Positions 16,369-25,894 of a stretch of 54,931 nt of DNA are shown here, piece by piece. Made by a program: the position numbers and the translations under genes. This DNA comes from an uncultured bacterium (lineage in GTDB: Bacteria > Bacteroidota > Ignavibacteria > Kapaibacteriales > UBA4661). The DNA is taken from contig CALCNX010000005.1 of NCBI GenBank assembly GCA_937899715.1, forward strand, positions 1-54,931, read 5' to 3'. Within the stretch, counting starts at the first letter, position 1; each line of letters begins with the position of its first letter. Below the pieces are notes generated by a model. The model was given only the letters and a program-made list of their open reading frames with translations, did no database searches and had not been told where the DNA came from.

Positions 16369-18375
16369 TTATTTGGAAACTTCTACTTGCACTCCCCGAT
16401 TGTACGCCCGACCTTCCGGCGTGGCGCTGTCAAAGGGTTCTTTTTTGTGCTGCTTCGCTTGCAGATTTGGAATTGCGAGATTTTTTAATAAAGCGTCATT
16501 TTCCGTAAAGCGCCCGATAACGCGGCTTTGAGGGCTGACCACCGCACGGAGTGATTGCAATGCTGATGAAGGTGCGTTTGCAAGAAGAGTGAAAATTTCG
16601 GAACGACCATTAGAAGATTCTTCGATGACTTTTACGGCAATAATGGGAGCTTCAAACTTGTTGTTTGTCACGTCATCAATCGAAAGTTTGATAGATACAT
16701 CTTCACGTGAAACGGGCGGATTGGTGCGAATATCCCACAAATATTGTTTCGGGTACGTTGCCCCACCCTGGGTAGTGTGGAGCGTGAGTGATTCTCGTGC
16801 CGTGATTTGTGAAATTTCTATGTCCCATTGCTTCAGTCCCCTACCTGCTGCTATCTGCAAACCAAGCTGCAAGCCTTGCGGCGTAACGCTGCGTTTCTCG
16901 GCAGTTATCACCAATTCTTGTAAGATTTCAGGCGTATCGGAGGAAAATTCCACCGACCGCATCTCGTCCGGCTTGTCCGAAGTAGGTATGATGCGCTGTG
17001 CAAGACTAACTCGCTGTGCAGAAATATGCCACACATCCTGCAGATATGCCAAGACCGCATTAGCCCTCGCTTCGGCAAGACGCTTGGGATTCTGTTCGCT
17101 TTCCAGTGCCGTACCTGTTAGCTGCACCGTTGCTTGCGGATAAGATTGCAAGCGCTTTGCCACAACGTTTAGCAAATGATAGTATGCGCCCATCGTCGCC
17201 TTCGCCGCGAATGTTGCATTGGCGCTTGAAACAGCTTTTTCGAGAGAAAAATTGAAAGCGTCACTGCTTGAAGGAGAAAATTGTTTGTAGCGCGATGGAA
17301 TCACGCTTGAGTTCTCGCTAAAAAAGACCGTCGGAAGCAAGGAAATATGGTGCACGAGCGGTGTTTTGGAAAGACGAATCGTGAAATTGTCCGCCGTGAA
17401 TCGCACATTTATTTGCGCTCCAACGTTTTGGGCACTTGAATCCGAAGGTGAATCATCATCGTCATTAAAAAATACCGGGCGAAGTTCGCCGATTTTAGCG
17501 GTGAGTTCCTTTTTACGAGATTCCTTTACCTCATCAAGCGCTTTTTGTGCGATTTCCCGCGTTTGCCGGAGGCTCTCTTGGTAGCGCTGTTCGATTTCTT
17601 GCGGTGTTTGTTCTGTCGTGCGATAGGGCGAGAAACGCAATGATGCGCCAAGTCGTAGCGAGGCTATTCGCCAATCAACCCCGTTTACAGGAGATGTGAG
17701 CGGAAAGGTGTAAAAGGCTTCCAGCGTTGGTAAAACAGTGCCTTGGCGATTTACCGGGAGTTCGTAGCTTATTCCCCCAACAAGTGCTAGTTGTAACGGA
17801 GAAGTGTTGGGGATTGTACTCGCTGTTCCATTAAACACCGTTTCGCCATTGGGGTAGGTGATGTCGTTCGGCTCAATAATTCGTTCTCGATATTGATAAT
17901 CGCGCTGTATAAATGTTCCTACCTGCACTCCGGCTGAAATGGTCATCCATTTGAACAGTCGCAGCACAGCCATTGGTTCAAAGGTAATAGCCGAAAGTGA
18001 TGTTTCAAGCTCATGCCGAAACGTAGCCGTTGCCATTTGCGCCACCCGTGCCTGCTGCAGCGCAAAAAGATTCGCTCCCAAGCCGCTGAAATACGAAACG
18101 CGACCTCCTACACTGAAGGTTGCAAATTCACCTAACTTTGCCACAGGATATTCGGCAAAAGCACTTACACCAAAGCCTTGCGACGTAGCGCCGCCATACT
18201 TCTGGCGGCAGCAACTGGCAATGCCTGGAATGGTATCAAAGTTTGCACGATGCTGATTCCATAAATATGCCCCGCCAATGCCAAAGCGAATGGCGGTGGA
18301 ATCGGCAACCTGAGCTGAGAGCGTAGCAAAGCTGGAAATCGTCAGCAAGCAAACGAGTCGTAGAAAGCGCATCAT
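16369..18375 (-). CDS. OmpA-like outer-membrane protein with barrel-like N-terminus
   Basis: The 668-residue protein has a signal peptide (about 1-22, ending TLSAQ). Residues 23-250 alternate like an outer-membrane beta-barrel. A charged helical stretch (about 255-298) leads to an OmpA-like peptidoglycan-binding domain at about 345-478: LPTVFFSENSSVIPSRY, then AEARANAVLAYLQ and RSVEF. About 170 residues later the last 55 residues again look like the second half of an OmpA domain, ending TPEGRAYNRGVQVEV, the family's usual closing motif. This suggests a partial duplication or a large insertion. Its ATG overlaps the stop of the upstream Ycf48-repeat gene (ATGA), so the two are translationally coupled. 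It probably tethers the outer membrane to peptidoglycan and may help anchor or export its partner. Confidence 0.85.
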   Translation of the reverse strand: MMRFLRLVCLLTISSFATLSAQVADSTAIRFGIGGAYLWNQHRANFDTIPGIASCCRQKYGGATSQGFGVSAFAEYPVAKLGEFATFSVGGRVSYFSGLGANLFALQQARVAQMATATFRHELETSLSAITFEPMAVLRLFKWMTISAGVQVGTFIQRDYQYRERIIEPNDITYPNGETVFNGTASTIPNTSPLQLALVGGISYELPVNRQGTVLPTLEAFYTFPLTSPVNGVDWRIASLRLGASLRFSPYRTTEQTPQEIEQRYQESLRQTREIAQKALDEVKESRKKELTAKIGELRPVFFNDDDDSPSDSSAQNVGAQINVRFTADNFTIRLSKTPLVHHISLLPTVFFSENSSVIPSRYKQFSPSSSDAFNFSLEKAVSSANATFAAKATMGAYYHLLNVVAKRLQSYPQATVQLTGTALESEQNPKRLAEARANAVLAYLQDVWHISAQRVSLAQRIIPTSDKPDEMRSVEFSSDTPEILQELVITAEKRSVTPQGLQLGLQIAAGRGLKQWDIEISQITARESLTLHTTQGGATYPKQYLWDIRTNPPVSREDVSIKLSIDDVTNNKFEAPIIAVKVIEESSNGRSEIFTLLANAPSSALQSLRAVVSPQSRVIGRFTENDALLKNLAIPNLQAKQHKKEPFDSATPEGRAYNRGVQVEVSK

Positions 18376-21300
18376 TTCAGAATCCCAATTCGTTGTTGAA
18401 GAATTTGCGACGGTGTTTGTAATATCAGCATATAAACACCATCCGCCAAACCTGTTACATCCAGTGTTTGAGAGAACTCACCCCATGTTTGTTTTCCTGC
18501 AAAAAATGTACGGACACGGTTGCCAAGCACATCTACAAGATACAATGACGTGACACCATCTTCTAAAAGTGAATATGTTACGGTGATTTTATCCGATGCC
18601 GGATTGGGTGCAAGTGCTTGCAACAGTGCGGGTTGTCGGCGTTCAATGAGTCGGGGTGTGCCTCCGGATGTACAAACGACCATTGCCACAGACGAATCCA
18701 AAACGCTTTGAATAGAGCGCTGCTGGTCTTGCGGGTCGTTCCATTCAAAGGAGAGAAACTCAATCGCTGTCGAGGTTGCATTGCCAAGCAGCACCGATGC
18801 CGGAAGTTCTGCCAAAGTGCCAGTCTTCATGCTATTCTGGCGGGGAATATTGCGGAGTTCAACCGTTTTACCGCCGTTACCAAGCAGAACATTGTTCGAT
18901 AAATCCGATGGGTACGAAAGTGTCCCGAATGGCGCAAGAACACTCTCGTTGCGTATTCTGAGAAGCGCATTAAAACTTTGTGCACGTCCACGATTACGTC
19001 CCACATCAAGGTTTTGTGATTCGGTCATCACGAGCCGTATTGTGACCGAATCACCCGCCGTTACATTGGTACGGTCAGTTTGCACTGCCACTTTGGTAAA
19101 TATCATTGTGGAGTCGCGTGCTATTCCCTCGCAGGAGAATGGCACCAAAAGCGTATCTCGCCTGCCCATTAGCCTCAGTGTACCGCGAATAGCCTTGCTT
19201 TCCTGCTTAGGCGAAAAATCAAACGTGACAGTTTCGGTTAAATTGGCGCGTAAGATAAGCGGGAACTGGTCTTGGCGAACAGAGTAAGAATTATCATCGT
19301 TCAGTACGCGAAAATCCGCTTGAAGAATCGTATCTTTGACCGAACTGCGCACCGTGAAATATCCGCGCTGCGTCTGCCCTACGATGCCGCTTATCTGAAC
19401 CAGTTCCGGCGAAGAAGTCATGTATGGATTGGTGCGAATCGTTTCAAAGGTGTACGTCTGCGACCACTCGCTCACTGCTATCATATTTCGCGCCCGAACA
19501 CGCCAATAATAGCGAGTAGAGTTTTGCAAATCGGTCGTTGGCGTGAAAGAAAGCGAGCGCAAATTCGTTTGTTCTTCTACAATCGTCGTAAAATTGCTAT
19601 CTCGTGCCACTTGCACATCGTACACCAGCATCGGTGCGGGCTGCTGCCACGTAAAAACCGTTGAAACAGGAGTGTTGATGCGCCCATTGAAGGGTGAGGA
19701 AGGTGTGGGCTTGTCTAAAAGTGGTATGCCGCCGCCGATAAGCGTTGTGCGTAGCGTGTCTGAGTCAGAGATGAGCAAAAGCGTTGCCCGTGCAAAACCA
19801 AGCGTGCTGGGCGTAAAAAGAATACCGAGCGAGAAAACATCCTGTGGTGCAAGTGTTCGCGGGGCAAACGGGCTTGCCAATCGGAAATTGTCCGGCGGGT
19901 CAATCACTACGCGGCGTAGATTTGCTGCGATGTTACCGTTGTTGATGAAGCCGACGTTTCCACTTGTTGATTGGTTCAGGCTCACCATACCCATATCTAG
20001 CGTTTGCGGTTGTGCCTGCAAAGCAGCCTGCAAGCCTATTCCCTGAAGCTGTACGCGGTAGGTGGTGTCGAAGGTTGCGGACTTGACCATCACTTCCAAA
20101 GTTGCTTGCTGAAGCCCGAATGTGCGTGGTGTGAAGCGGAGTTCAAGGGGAAGGGACTGACTCGGTGCAATTTGAATCGGTGCGAACGTTTGCGGCAATC
20201 CATCAAAAACAGCGCGGCGAGAAGTATCCTGCGGTGTGATGGCAAAACTAATCGTACCACCCGCCACTCCAGTATTGGTAATCGTTACGGTTGCTTGCGT
20301 TTGGCTGCCCACATTGGTTGATGCAAAATTCAACCGTCCCTGCTCCGGTGCAAAACGCAATACGGGACGCTGTACGCCAACACCAATCAATGCTACGGTG
20401 GAGGTAATAAAAGGCGATTCGATTTTGAGAATACTACTCACAGCACCGTCGCGCGTGGGAGTGAATCGAATCGTGATATTTGCTTGTGTTGTAGCTAGTT
20501 CCGTTGGTGGCAGAAAAAGAGTTTGCCCGCGCTGCCCGCCAAATTCTATGGTAAAGCCCGCCGGAGCAGTTAGAATGAGGGGAGCAAGCATATTCTCTGC
20601 GGAAACCGTCACCGTGCGAGTAGCATTATCACTGACAGCAACACTGCCAAAGTCCAGCCCTGAAGCCGAGGTGGAAGCACGTGGCGTATAACCACCATTT
20701 TGTGTGGCTAGAATTGTCCCGTCATCGCCCACAATCCAGCCGCGTACAGGACTTGCGAAATCAATAGCGTAGAAGTCAGATGTCGTGCTGCTTAGTTGCT
20801 GTTCCCACGTCTGTCCGCCATTGCGCGTGGCAAGAATCAAGCCGCCATTGCCGACCGTCCAGCCGTTTTGCTCATCCACAAACGTAATTCCTCTCAGCGC
20901 ACCATCGGCGGGCACAAGCTGTCTGCGCCATGTCGTGCCGCCATCCGTCGTTTTGAGAATAATCCCCGCCTCCAAATTTCCGCCGCATACATAACCAACA
21001 TTTTCGTTCAAAAATATCATTTTGAAAAGGTTGTATTTGGTTGAAGTTATTTGTCGTGTCCACGTCGTGCCACCATTGCGAGTGGCGTAAATTGAACCTT
21101 CGCTACCGACAACCCAACCAACGTTTTGAGTGACAAACTGCACATCATTCAAAACAACATCCGGGGCATCCGCCAGACCACGAGACGGCGTTTGCAGCAC
21201 CCACGAGCGCCCGCCGTTTGTGGTGCGATAGATGCGATTGCCCGCAGGAGTACGGCTGTATCCGTGCCGAATACCAACCACCCAGCCGTTCAGCGAGTCC

Positions 21301-22673
21301 ACAAAATGTATTCCGAGCAAACTATCATTGCGCGTAGATTCCGTAAACGAAAGCGGTCGCCACGTGTTTCCGCCATCGTCTGTGCGGGCAATCCTGCTGT
21401 ACCAACCCGCAGAAAACGCCGTCCGCTCATTCACAGCCGAAACAGCGCGGTAGAACTGACCTTCTTGCACAAGAGTATCGCGCACAACGGCATCAATCGT
21501 CCAAAGCGCACCGCTATTGAGCACTCCGCTGTTCGTGGTATGATTCATCAAATAATTCCCCACTGCCAGCACTGTTTGTTTGCCCGTAACTGCCATATCG
21601 GTGAGTATTGAGACACGGCTCGTGCTGACTTGTTGCCACGAAACGCCGCCGTCGCTTGTCCGCCATATTACGTGATGCTCACCGTTAATGGTTGCGCTTG
21701 GGAAAATCCGCGTGGTAATTGCCCAGCCAATACGAGCGTCAAAAAAAGTAAAGTTCGCAAGGAAGCCGTTTGGCGGTACAGGAAAATCAATGGAAAGCGC
21801 CCACGAGCGCCCACCGTCGGTAGTGCGATAGAGTTTTGTATTGCCGGAGCTAACCCAACCGACGTTTGCGTTTACGAAGCGAACTGTCGTAAGGTCATCG
21901 GTTGTATCTGCCGCCGGAACACGTTGCGCCGTCCACGTTTGCCCGCCATTATTCGTGAAAAGGAGTGTATTATTTTCGCCTGTTGCCCAGCCTGTTTGCG
22001 GGTTGATGAAATGCACATCGCGGAAGCCAAAACTTTTGTCCACGGGGACGTTTGCTTTTGTCCATGTTTGCCCACTGTCATTGGTCGAAAAAACACCGTC
22101 ACGGGCAGCCGCAAAGCCAATTTGAGGCGTAACAAACTGCACGTCGTTTACCGTATTTGGCGATGGCAGACGTTGTTGTGTCCATGTTTGTCCTCCGTTC
22201 AGTGTGCGATAAATAATTCCACTGCCGCCTGCTCCTGCGCCGTTCAAAGAGTCCAGAAAGGAAACAGAACTTGCAAAAACTTGGTTACTCTGCAGCGTCC
22301 ACGTGCATCCGCCATCTTGCGTGGCATACACGCCCCCACGTCCGCGTGAGCTGACTGCCCAGCCGCGCTGCGGGTTTGCAAAAAATACATCGGAAAAATC
22401 TACAAAAGCATTGCTTTGTGAGGGCTGCCACGTTGCGCCACCGTCATCGGTCGTAATGATATTGCCCCGCTCACCAACAGCACAGCCGCGTGTGGGAGAG
22501 GTGAAAAATAATGCCCGCAGCGCCACGCCACGGTACGAAAATGACGAGTCTTTGTTAGATTGAGGAAGTGGGCTTTGTTGTTGCCATGGAGTGAGGTTTT
22601 GTGGGTTTTGCGAAAAAACACGACCACCCAAAACCAATACAAACACACAATATAGTGTGAGGAGACGAATCAT
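18372..22673 (-). CDS. Very large secreted Ycf48-repeat beta-propeller protein with T9SS sorting domain
   Basis: The 1433-residue protein has a signal peptide (about 1-21). Residues about 50-660 hold 12-13 repeats built around a [TR]-x-x-[DN]-GG-x-[TS]-W motif (TTDDGGATW, RTLNGGQTW, KTTDGGTTW and others). This is the Ycf48/BNR-type blade and the number suggests one or two beta-propellers. Then come about three choice-of-anchor/HYDIN (ASPM-SPD-2-Hydin) beta domains (FASTNVGSQTQATVTITNTG and similar) to about 960. A fibronectin-III-like domain follows (STRYYWRVRARN) to about 1065. The last 85 or so residues are a T9SS type A sorting domain (ALAPNPASDKITVTYSL onward). No enzymatic residues were recognised, so it is probably a surface-binding or structural protein. 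It is coupled by ATGA overlap to an OmpA-like gene. Confidence 0.93.
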   Translation of the reverse strand: MIRLLTLYCVFVLVLGGRVFSQNPQNLTPWQQQSPLPQSNKDSSFSYRGVALRALFFTSPTRGCAVGERGNIITTDDGGATWQPSQSNAFVDFSDVFFANPQRGWAVSSRGRGGVYATQDGGCTWTLQSNQVFASSVSFLDSLNGAGAGGSGIIYRTLNGGQTWTQQRLPSPNTVNDVQFVTPQIGFAAARDGVFSTNDSGQTWTKANVPVDKSFGFRDVHFINPQTGWATGENNTLLFTNNGGQTWTAQRVPAADTTDDLTTVRFVNANVGWVSSGNTKLYRTTDGGRSWALSIDFPVPPNGFLANFTFFDARIGWAITTRIFPSATINGEHHVIWRTSDGGVSWQQVSTSRVSILTDMAVTGKQTVLAVGNYLMNHTTNSGVLNSGALWTIDAVVRDTLVQEGQFYRAVSAVNERTAFSAGWYSRIARTDDGGNTWRPLSFTESTRNDSLLGIHFVDSLNGWVVGIRHGYSRTPAGNRIYRTTNGGRSWVLQTPSRGLADAPDVVLNDVQFVTQNVGWVVGSEGSIYATRNGGTTWTRQITSTKYNLFKMIFLNENVGYVCGGNLEAGIILKTTDGGTTWRRQLVPADGALRGITFVDEQNGWTVGNGGLILATRNGGQTWEQQLSSTTSDFYAIDFASPVRGWIVGDDGTILATQNGGYTPRASTSASGLDFGSVAVSDNATRTVTVSAENMLAPLILTAPAGFTIEFGGQRGQTLFLPPTELATTQANITIRFTPTRDGAVSSILKIESPFITSTVALIGVGVQRPVLRFAPEQGRLNFASTNVGSQTQATVTITNTGVAGGTISFAITPQDTSRRAVFDGLPQTFAPIQIAPSQSLPLELRFTPRTFGLQQATLEVMVKSATFDTTYRVQLQGIGLQAALQAQPQTLDMGMVSLNQSTSGNVGFINNGNIAANLRRVVIDPPDNFRLASPFAPRTLAPQDVFSLGILFTPSTLGFARATLLLISDSDTLRTTLIGGGIPLLDKPTPSSPFNGRINTPVSTVFTWQQPAPMLVYDVQVARDSNFTTIVEEQTNLRSLSFTPTTDLQNSTRYYWRVRARNMIAVSEWSQTYTFETIRTNPYMTSSPELVQISGIVGQTQRGYFTVRSSVKDTILQADFRVLNDDNSYSVRQDQFPLILRANLTETVTFDFSPKQESKAIRGTLRLMGRRDTLLVPFSCEGIARDSTMIFTKVAVQTDRTNVTAGDSVTIRLVMTESQNLDVGRNRGRAQSFNALLRIRNESVLAPFGTLSYPSDLSNNVLLGNGGKTVELRNIPRQNSMKTGTLAELPASVLLGNATSTAIEFLSFEWNDPQDQQRSIQSVLDSSVAMVVCTSGGTPRLIERRQPALLQALAPNPASDKITVTYSLLEDGVTSLYLVDVLGNRVRTFFAGKQTWGEFSQTLDVTGLADGVYMLILQTPSQILQQRIGILK

Positions 22674-22895
22674 AGTGAACCTTACCTTTCGTTACTACGG
22701 GATAAAACTATTGACAGCGAGATAAAACCGAAAAATCTTGAATTTTAAGAAGGATTGAAAAGCGCTTTTAGACGCGGCAAAATAGCATTGTTTTTCTGAA
22801 TTGCAAAATGGTCATTTGCGCAAGAGAAAACCTCTACTTAATTCCACTGCTTGATTCTGCATCGTGAAATCGGAGGCGTCAAAACAACAAAGACA

Positions 22896-22926
22896 TTGCA
22901 AGAAAAGCAAAATAATACTAACTTTG
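22896..22926 (+). promoter_or_regulatory. Promoter of the TPP-riboswitch transcript
   Basis: TAACTTTG at 22919-22926 matches the Bacteroidota -7 consensus TAnnTTTG exactly. A TTG at 22896-22898 lies 20 bases upstream, near the expected -33 position. Transcription should start about 22933, roughly 40 bases before the riboswitch begins. Confidence 0.6.
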
Positions 22927-22973
22927 CAATCGTGCATCTGCGAGCTAATTCCACTTTCGCAGGTGCGTCCACA

Positions 22974-23081
22974 CGCAAACCGGGGTGCCTGCCCCGCTCT
23001 ACACCAAGTGTGTAGCGCAAAAGCAGGCTGAGATTATACCCGTTGAACCTGACGCGGTTTGTACCGCCGTAGGAAGTTTTC
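22974..23081 (+). promoter_or_regulatory. TPP (thiamine pyrophosphate) riboswitch, THI element
   Basis: The conserved THI-box core is present in order: GGGGTGCC near the 5' end, CTGAGA at 23028-23033, ACCCGTTGAACCTGA at about 23038-23052, the hairpin GCGGTttgtACCGC, then GTAGGAA. CGCAAAC before the GGGG and GTTTTCG after GGAA can form the closing P1 stem with one mismatch. The variable P3 arm (about 23000-23018) is an extended hairpin. Binding of TPP should reduce expression of the TonB receptor that begins 100 bases downstream. Just before that start codon, GGTTTAcGTG (23142-23151) can pair with CACaccTAAACC (23158-23169), a possible expression-platform hairpin. Confidence 0.95.
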
Positions 23082-23180
23082 GCGGTTTCGTTTTCCCGCC
23101 GCACCTTCTCTTCGATTCCCCAGATTCGCCCTGTTTGCTGTGGTTTACGTGTTTTTTCACACCTAAACCCCAGATGTTTT

Positions 23181-25550
23181 ATGAGTTTTTTTGCAAATTC
23201 TGTTTCTCTGCAGCACTTTGTGAGACCCTATCACAAACAAGCTGTATTTTTCGTGCATTTTTTGCTGTATTGTTTTGTATTGTTTTGTGCAACTTCTCTC
23301 TCCGCTCAAATGCTGCATGGAATCGTAACCGATAGCGAGGGACGCTTTGTAGAAGGCGCTCGCATTAGCGTACAAGGCTCCAAGAAAGGCGCTATTTCGG
23401 ATAGCAAGGGGCGGTACAGTATTGCTATCTCTCAAGGGACGTATTCTTGTTCGGCATCCTATCTGAGTTTTGCGAAAGTCAGCAAAGAAGCAGTTGTCGC
23501 GGCAAGCGGCGCAACGACGCTTGATTTTACTTTCGCTGAAGCAGGTATTTTGACGGAAAGCGTTCTCGTGCAGTCAGTTCGTGCGTCGGACGCTGCGCCT
23601 GTAGCACAGACCACCATTTCCGCAGCCACGATTGATGCGATGTTCTTGGGGCAAGACCCGCAGTATTTGCTTGAAAAAGCCGCTCCGTCTATTATTGCGT
23701 ACACCGAAGCGGGAACAAACTTCTCGAACTACGGCTCTTTTCGCTTGCGTGGCATAGACCAAACCCGCATCAACATGACTTTGAACGGTGTTCCGCTCAA
23801 TGATATGATTGACCAAGGAGTATTTTTCTCGAACATCACCGATTTTACCAATAGTATCCGCTCGGTGCAGGTGCAGCGTGGCGTTGGGGCGAGTAGTAAC
23901 GGTACTTCTTCCTACGGTGGCTCGGTCAATTTTGAAAGCCTGAACTTACGCGAAACAAAGCCCGGCGCTGAGGTTCAGATTGGCGGTGGTTCGTTTAATT
24001 TGCTTCGTGGCAGCGCTGAGGTGAGGACGGGCGTGATGCCGAATAATGTTTCGATTTATGCCAAGTACACGACATTTTCCACCGACGGCTACCGCTATAA
24101 TACAGGCACGAAAGCGCAATCGGCGTTTGTTTCAGGCGCATATTTCGGCGAGCGTGATATGGTGAAGGTTACGGGTTTTATCGGCAGAACACAAAACGGA
24201 CTTGGGTATCTGGCAGTGCCGAAGCCGCTCATAGACAGCGACCCGCGCACCAATATCAGCGATGCAAGCGACCGTGACGACTTCGGGCAGCAATTTTTGC
24301 AAATTGAGTACAGCCGTGCACTCACGGGGCGCATAACGCTTGCGGCATCAGCGTATTACGGTGGTGCAGGCGGGGATTACTTTGCGGGCTACCGCGACAC
24401 CGCGCAAAACCTGACGCAAATAAACTATCCTCTTCGGAATGACCACTTCGGCGCACTTGCTTCGCTTACCATTCTGAGCGATGACAATGCGCTTGAAACC
24501 ACCTTTGGTGTTCATGCCTACACGTTTCTTCGGCGGAATTGGGAAACACTCATGCCCGATTACGCAAGCAATTACTACGACGACCGCACGGTAAAAAATG
24601 AAGCGAGCGCTTTTGCCAAAGCAAATTATCGATTGGGCGCACTCCTGCTCTATGGCGATGTGCAGGTGCGGGCTGTGGGAATGAGTTTCACACCGGACAA
24701 ACGTGCTCTGACGACCGTTCCTGTTATTCCCACGCAAGCGTGGTTTTTTGTAAATCCCAAAATAGGCATAACCTTTAACACCTCAGAAAATCTTGATTTG
24801 TATGCGTCCTTTGGGCGTACAGGGCGTGAGGCTACACGCTTTGATATGCTCGGTTCGACGCAGATTGTGGATGGCAACATCAATGTATTACTGAAGCCGA
24901 ACACCGTCCGTCCGGAATTTGTAAATGACCTCGAAGGTGGTTTGCGCTTGCACGGAAGCGGCTTTCAAGCTCAAGTGAATGGGTTTTATATGCAGTTTCA
25001 AGATGAAATTGCTGCTATCGGCGAGTATATTCCGCAAGGATTTGTGCAGCTTCGCAAAAATGTTCCCGCCAGTTATCGTGCGGGTGTGGAGCTGGAAGGC
25101 AATGCTGACGTTGGAGAAGTTCTCCGCGTGAGCGCAAATGCGACGTTCATGGCGGCTGCTATCAGTGAATACGCGCCGGATAACCTGGCGACGCGCGAGG
25201 TGTACAAAAATGTTCGCCCCGTACAAACGCCAAACGTTATGGCTGGTGCTGCTCTGGAGTACCGCCCCTTGGAAACACTTGCACTGGAAGTACATGGGCG
25301 CTATGTGGGCGAATCGTTTTTGGAATTGACCAATAGCCGTGATTTTATGCTGCCCGCATTCTTCGTGATGGACGGGCGCGTAACATGGACGTTTCTGGGT
25401 GAACACCGTATCAATCTTGCCGTTCATAACATTTTTAATGCGCTCTACTTCACCAATGGCGGCGTAACGGAGTTTGATGGGCGCACGGTTCCGGCATATT
25501 TTGTGCAAGCGCCGCGCAATCTTGTGGCGACGTTGCATTTGAAGTTATAG
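23181..25550 (+). CDS. TonB-dependent receptor, predicted thiamine-compound importer
   Basis: The 789-residue protein has a long N-terminal region with a hydrophobic segment (about 22-42, ending SLSAQ), a signal peptide with an unusually long n-region. A carboxypeptidase-regulatory-like domain follows at about 44-125 (GIVTDSEGRFVEGARISVQG). The plug domain spans about 130-245 (RGIDQTRINMTLNGVPLND and VQRGVGASSNGTSSYGGSV), and the rest is the barrel. Substrate is inferred from the TPP riboswitch in its leader; thiamine-regulated outer-membrane receptors of this kind are known in Bacteroidota. No thiamine biosynthesis or inner-membrane thiamine transporter gene lies beside it. A strong terminator follows, so it is a single-gene unit. 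Confidence 0.92.
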   Translation: MSFFANSVSLQHFVRPYHKQAVFFVHFLLYCFVLFCATSLSAQMLHGIVTDSEGRFVEGARISVQGSKKGAISDSKGRYSIAISQGTYSCSASYLSFAKVSKEAVVAASGATTLDFTFAEAGILTESVLVQSVRASDAAPVAQTTISAATIDAMFLGQDPQYLLEKAAPSIIAYTEAGTNFSNYGSFRLRGIDQTRINMTLNGVPLNDMIDQGVFFSNITDFTNSIRSVQVQRGVGASSNGTSSYGGSVNFESLNLRETKPGAEVQIGGGSFNLLRGSAEVRTGVMPNNVSIYAKYTTFSTDGYRYNTGTKAQSAFVSGAYFGERDMVKVTGFIGRTQNGLGYLAVPKPLIDSDPRTNISDASDRDDFGQQFLQIEYSRALTGRITLAASAYYGGAGGDYFAGYRDTAQNLTQINYPLRNDHFGALASLTILSDDNALETTFGVHAYTFLRRNWETLMPDYASNYYDDRTVKNEASAFAKANYRLGALLLYGDVQVRAVGMSFTPDKRALTTVPVIPTQAWFFVNPKIGITFNTSENLDLYASFGRTGREATRFDMLGSTQIVDGNINVLLKPNTVRPEFVNDLEGGLRLHGSGFQAQVNGFYMQFQDEIAAIGEYIPQGFVQLRKNVPASYRAGVELEGNADVGEVLRVSANATFMAAAISEYAPDNLATREVYKNVRPVQTPNVMAGAALEYRPLETLALEVHGRYVGESFLELTNSRDFMLPAFFVMDGRVTWTFLGEHRINLAVHNIFNALYFTNGGVTEFDGRTVPAYFVQAPRNLVATLHLKL

Positions 25551-25574
25551 ATTTGCAAAAAATATTTTCTTTTC

Positions 25575-25620
25575 AAACCCCGCTTGAAATCTTGTTTTCA
25601 AGCGGGGTTTGCTGTTTTTA
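25575..25620 (+). terminator. Strong intrinsic terminator after the thiamine receptor gene
   Basis: AAACCCCGCTTGAAA (25575-25589) and its exact complement at 25596-25610 form a 15-bp stem with a 6-base loop, followed by TTTTT in the next bases. Its core, AACCCCGCTTGA, is identical to that of the terminator at 5131. Confidence 0.9.
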
Positions 25621-25658
25621 GGTGCATTTTTGAGGAATAATTCAAGGGTTTGGTTTTC

Positions 25659-25736
25659 GGAGTGCAGAATTTATTCTGCCATTATTCTATTCTTGTACGC
25701 CGCGTAAATACTTGATGCGGAATAAATTCCGCACTC
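25659..25736. repeat. REPIN-like pair of inverted palindromic repeats
   Basis: Unit one is at 25659-25680 and unit two, in the opposite orientation, is at 25716-25736. Each unit starts (or ends) with GGAGTGC and contains its own hairpin: GCAGAATTTATTCTGC in the first and GCGGAATAAATTCCGC in the second. The two differ by a paired change (A-T to G-C) that keeps the hairpin. Related copies occur at 53050-53159 and at 54900. The rest of the 344-base gap to the next gene shows nothing further. Confidence 0.75.
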
Positions 25737-25894
25737 CCATTTTAGGTGTTATCCAAACTAATTTTTTACGAAAGTGCATTTTTTTGCAAAGAAATTCCAA
25801 CTCGTGTGTCTAGCATAAAGAACTGGATAAACACGAGCGCTCTGTGGTGTCCGCACTACTATTTGATGTCCATTTACTAACATAGAGATTTGCC

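Noticed and set aside
24888..25538. 216-codon minus-strand frame opposite the thiamine receptor
   Set aside because: Antisense shadow without recognisable features.
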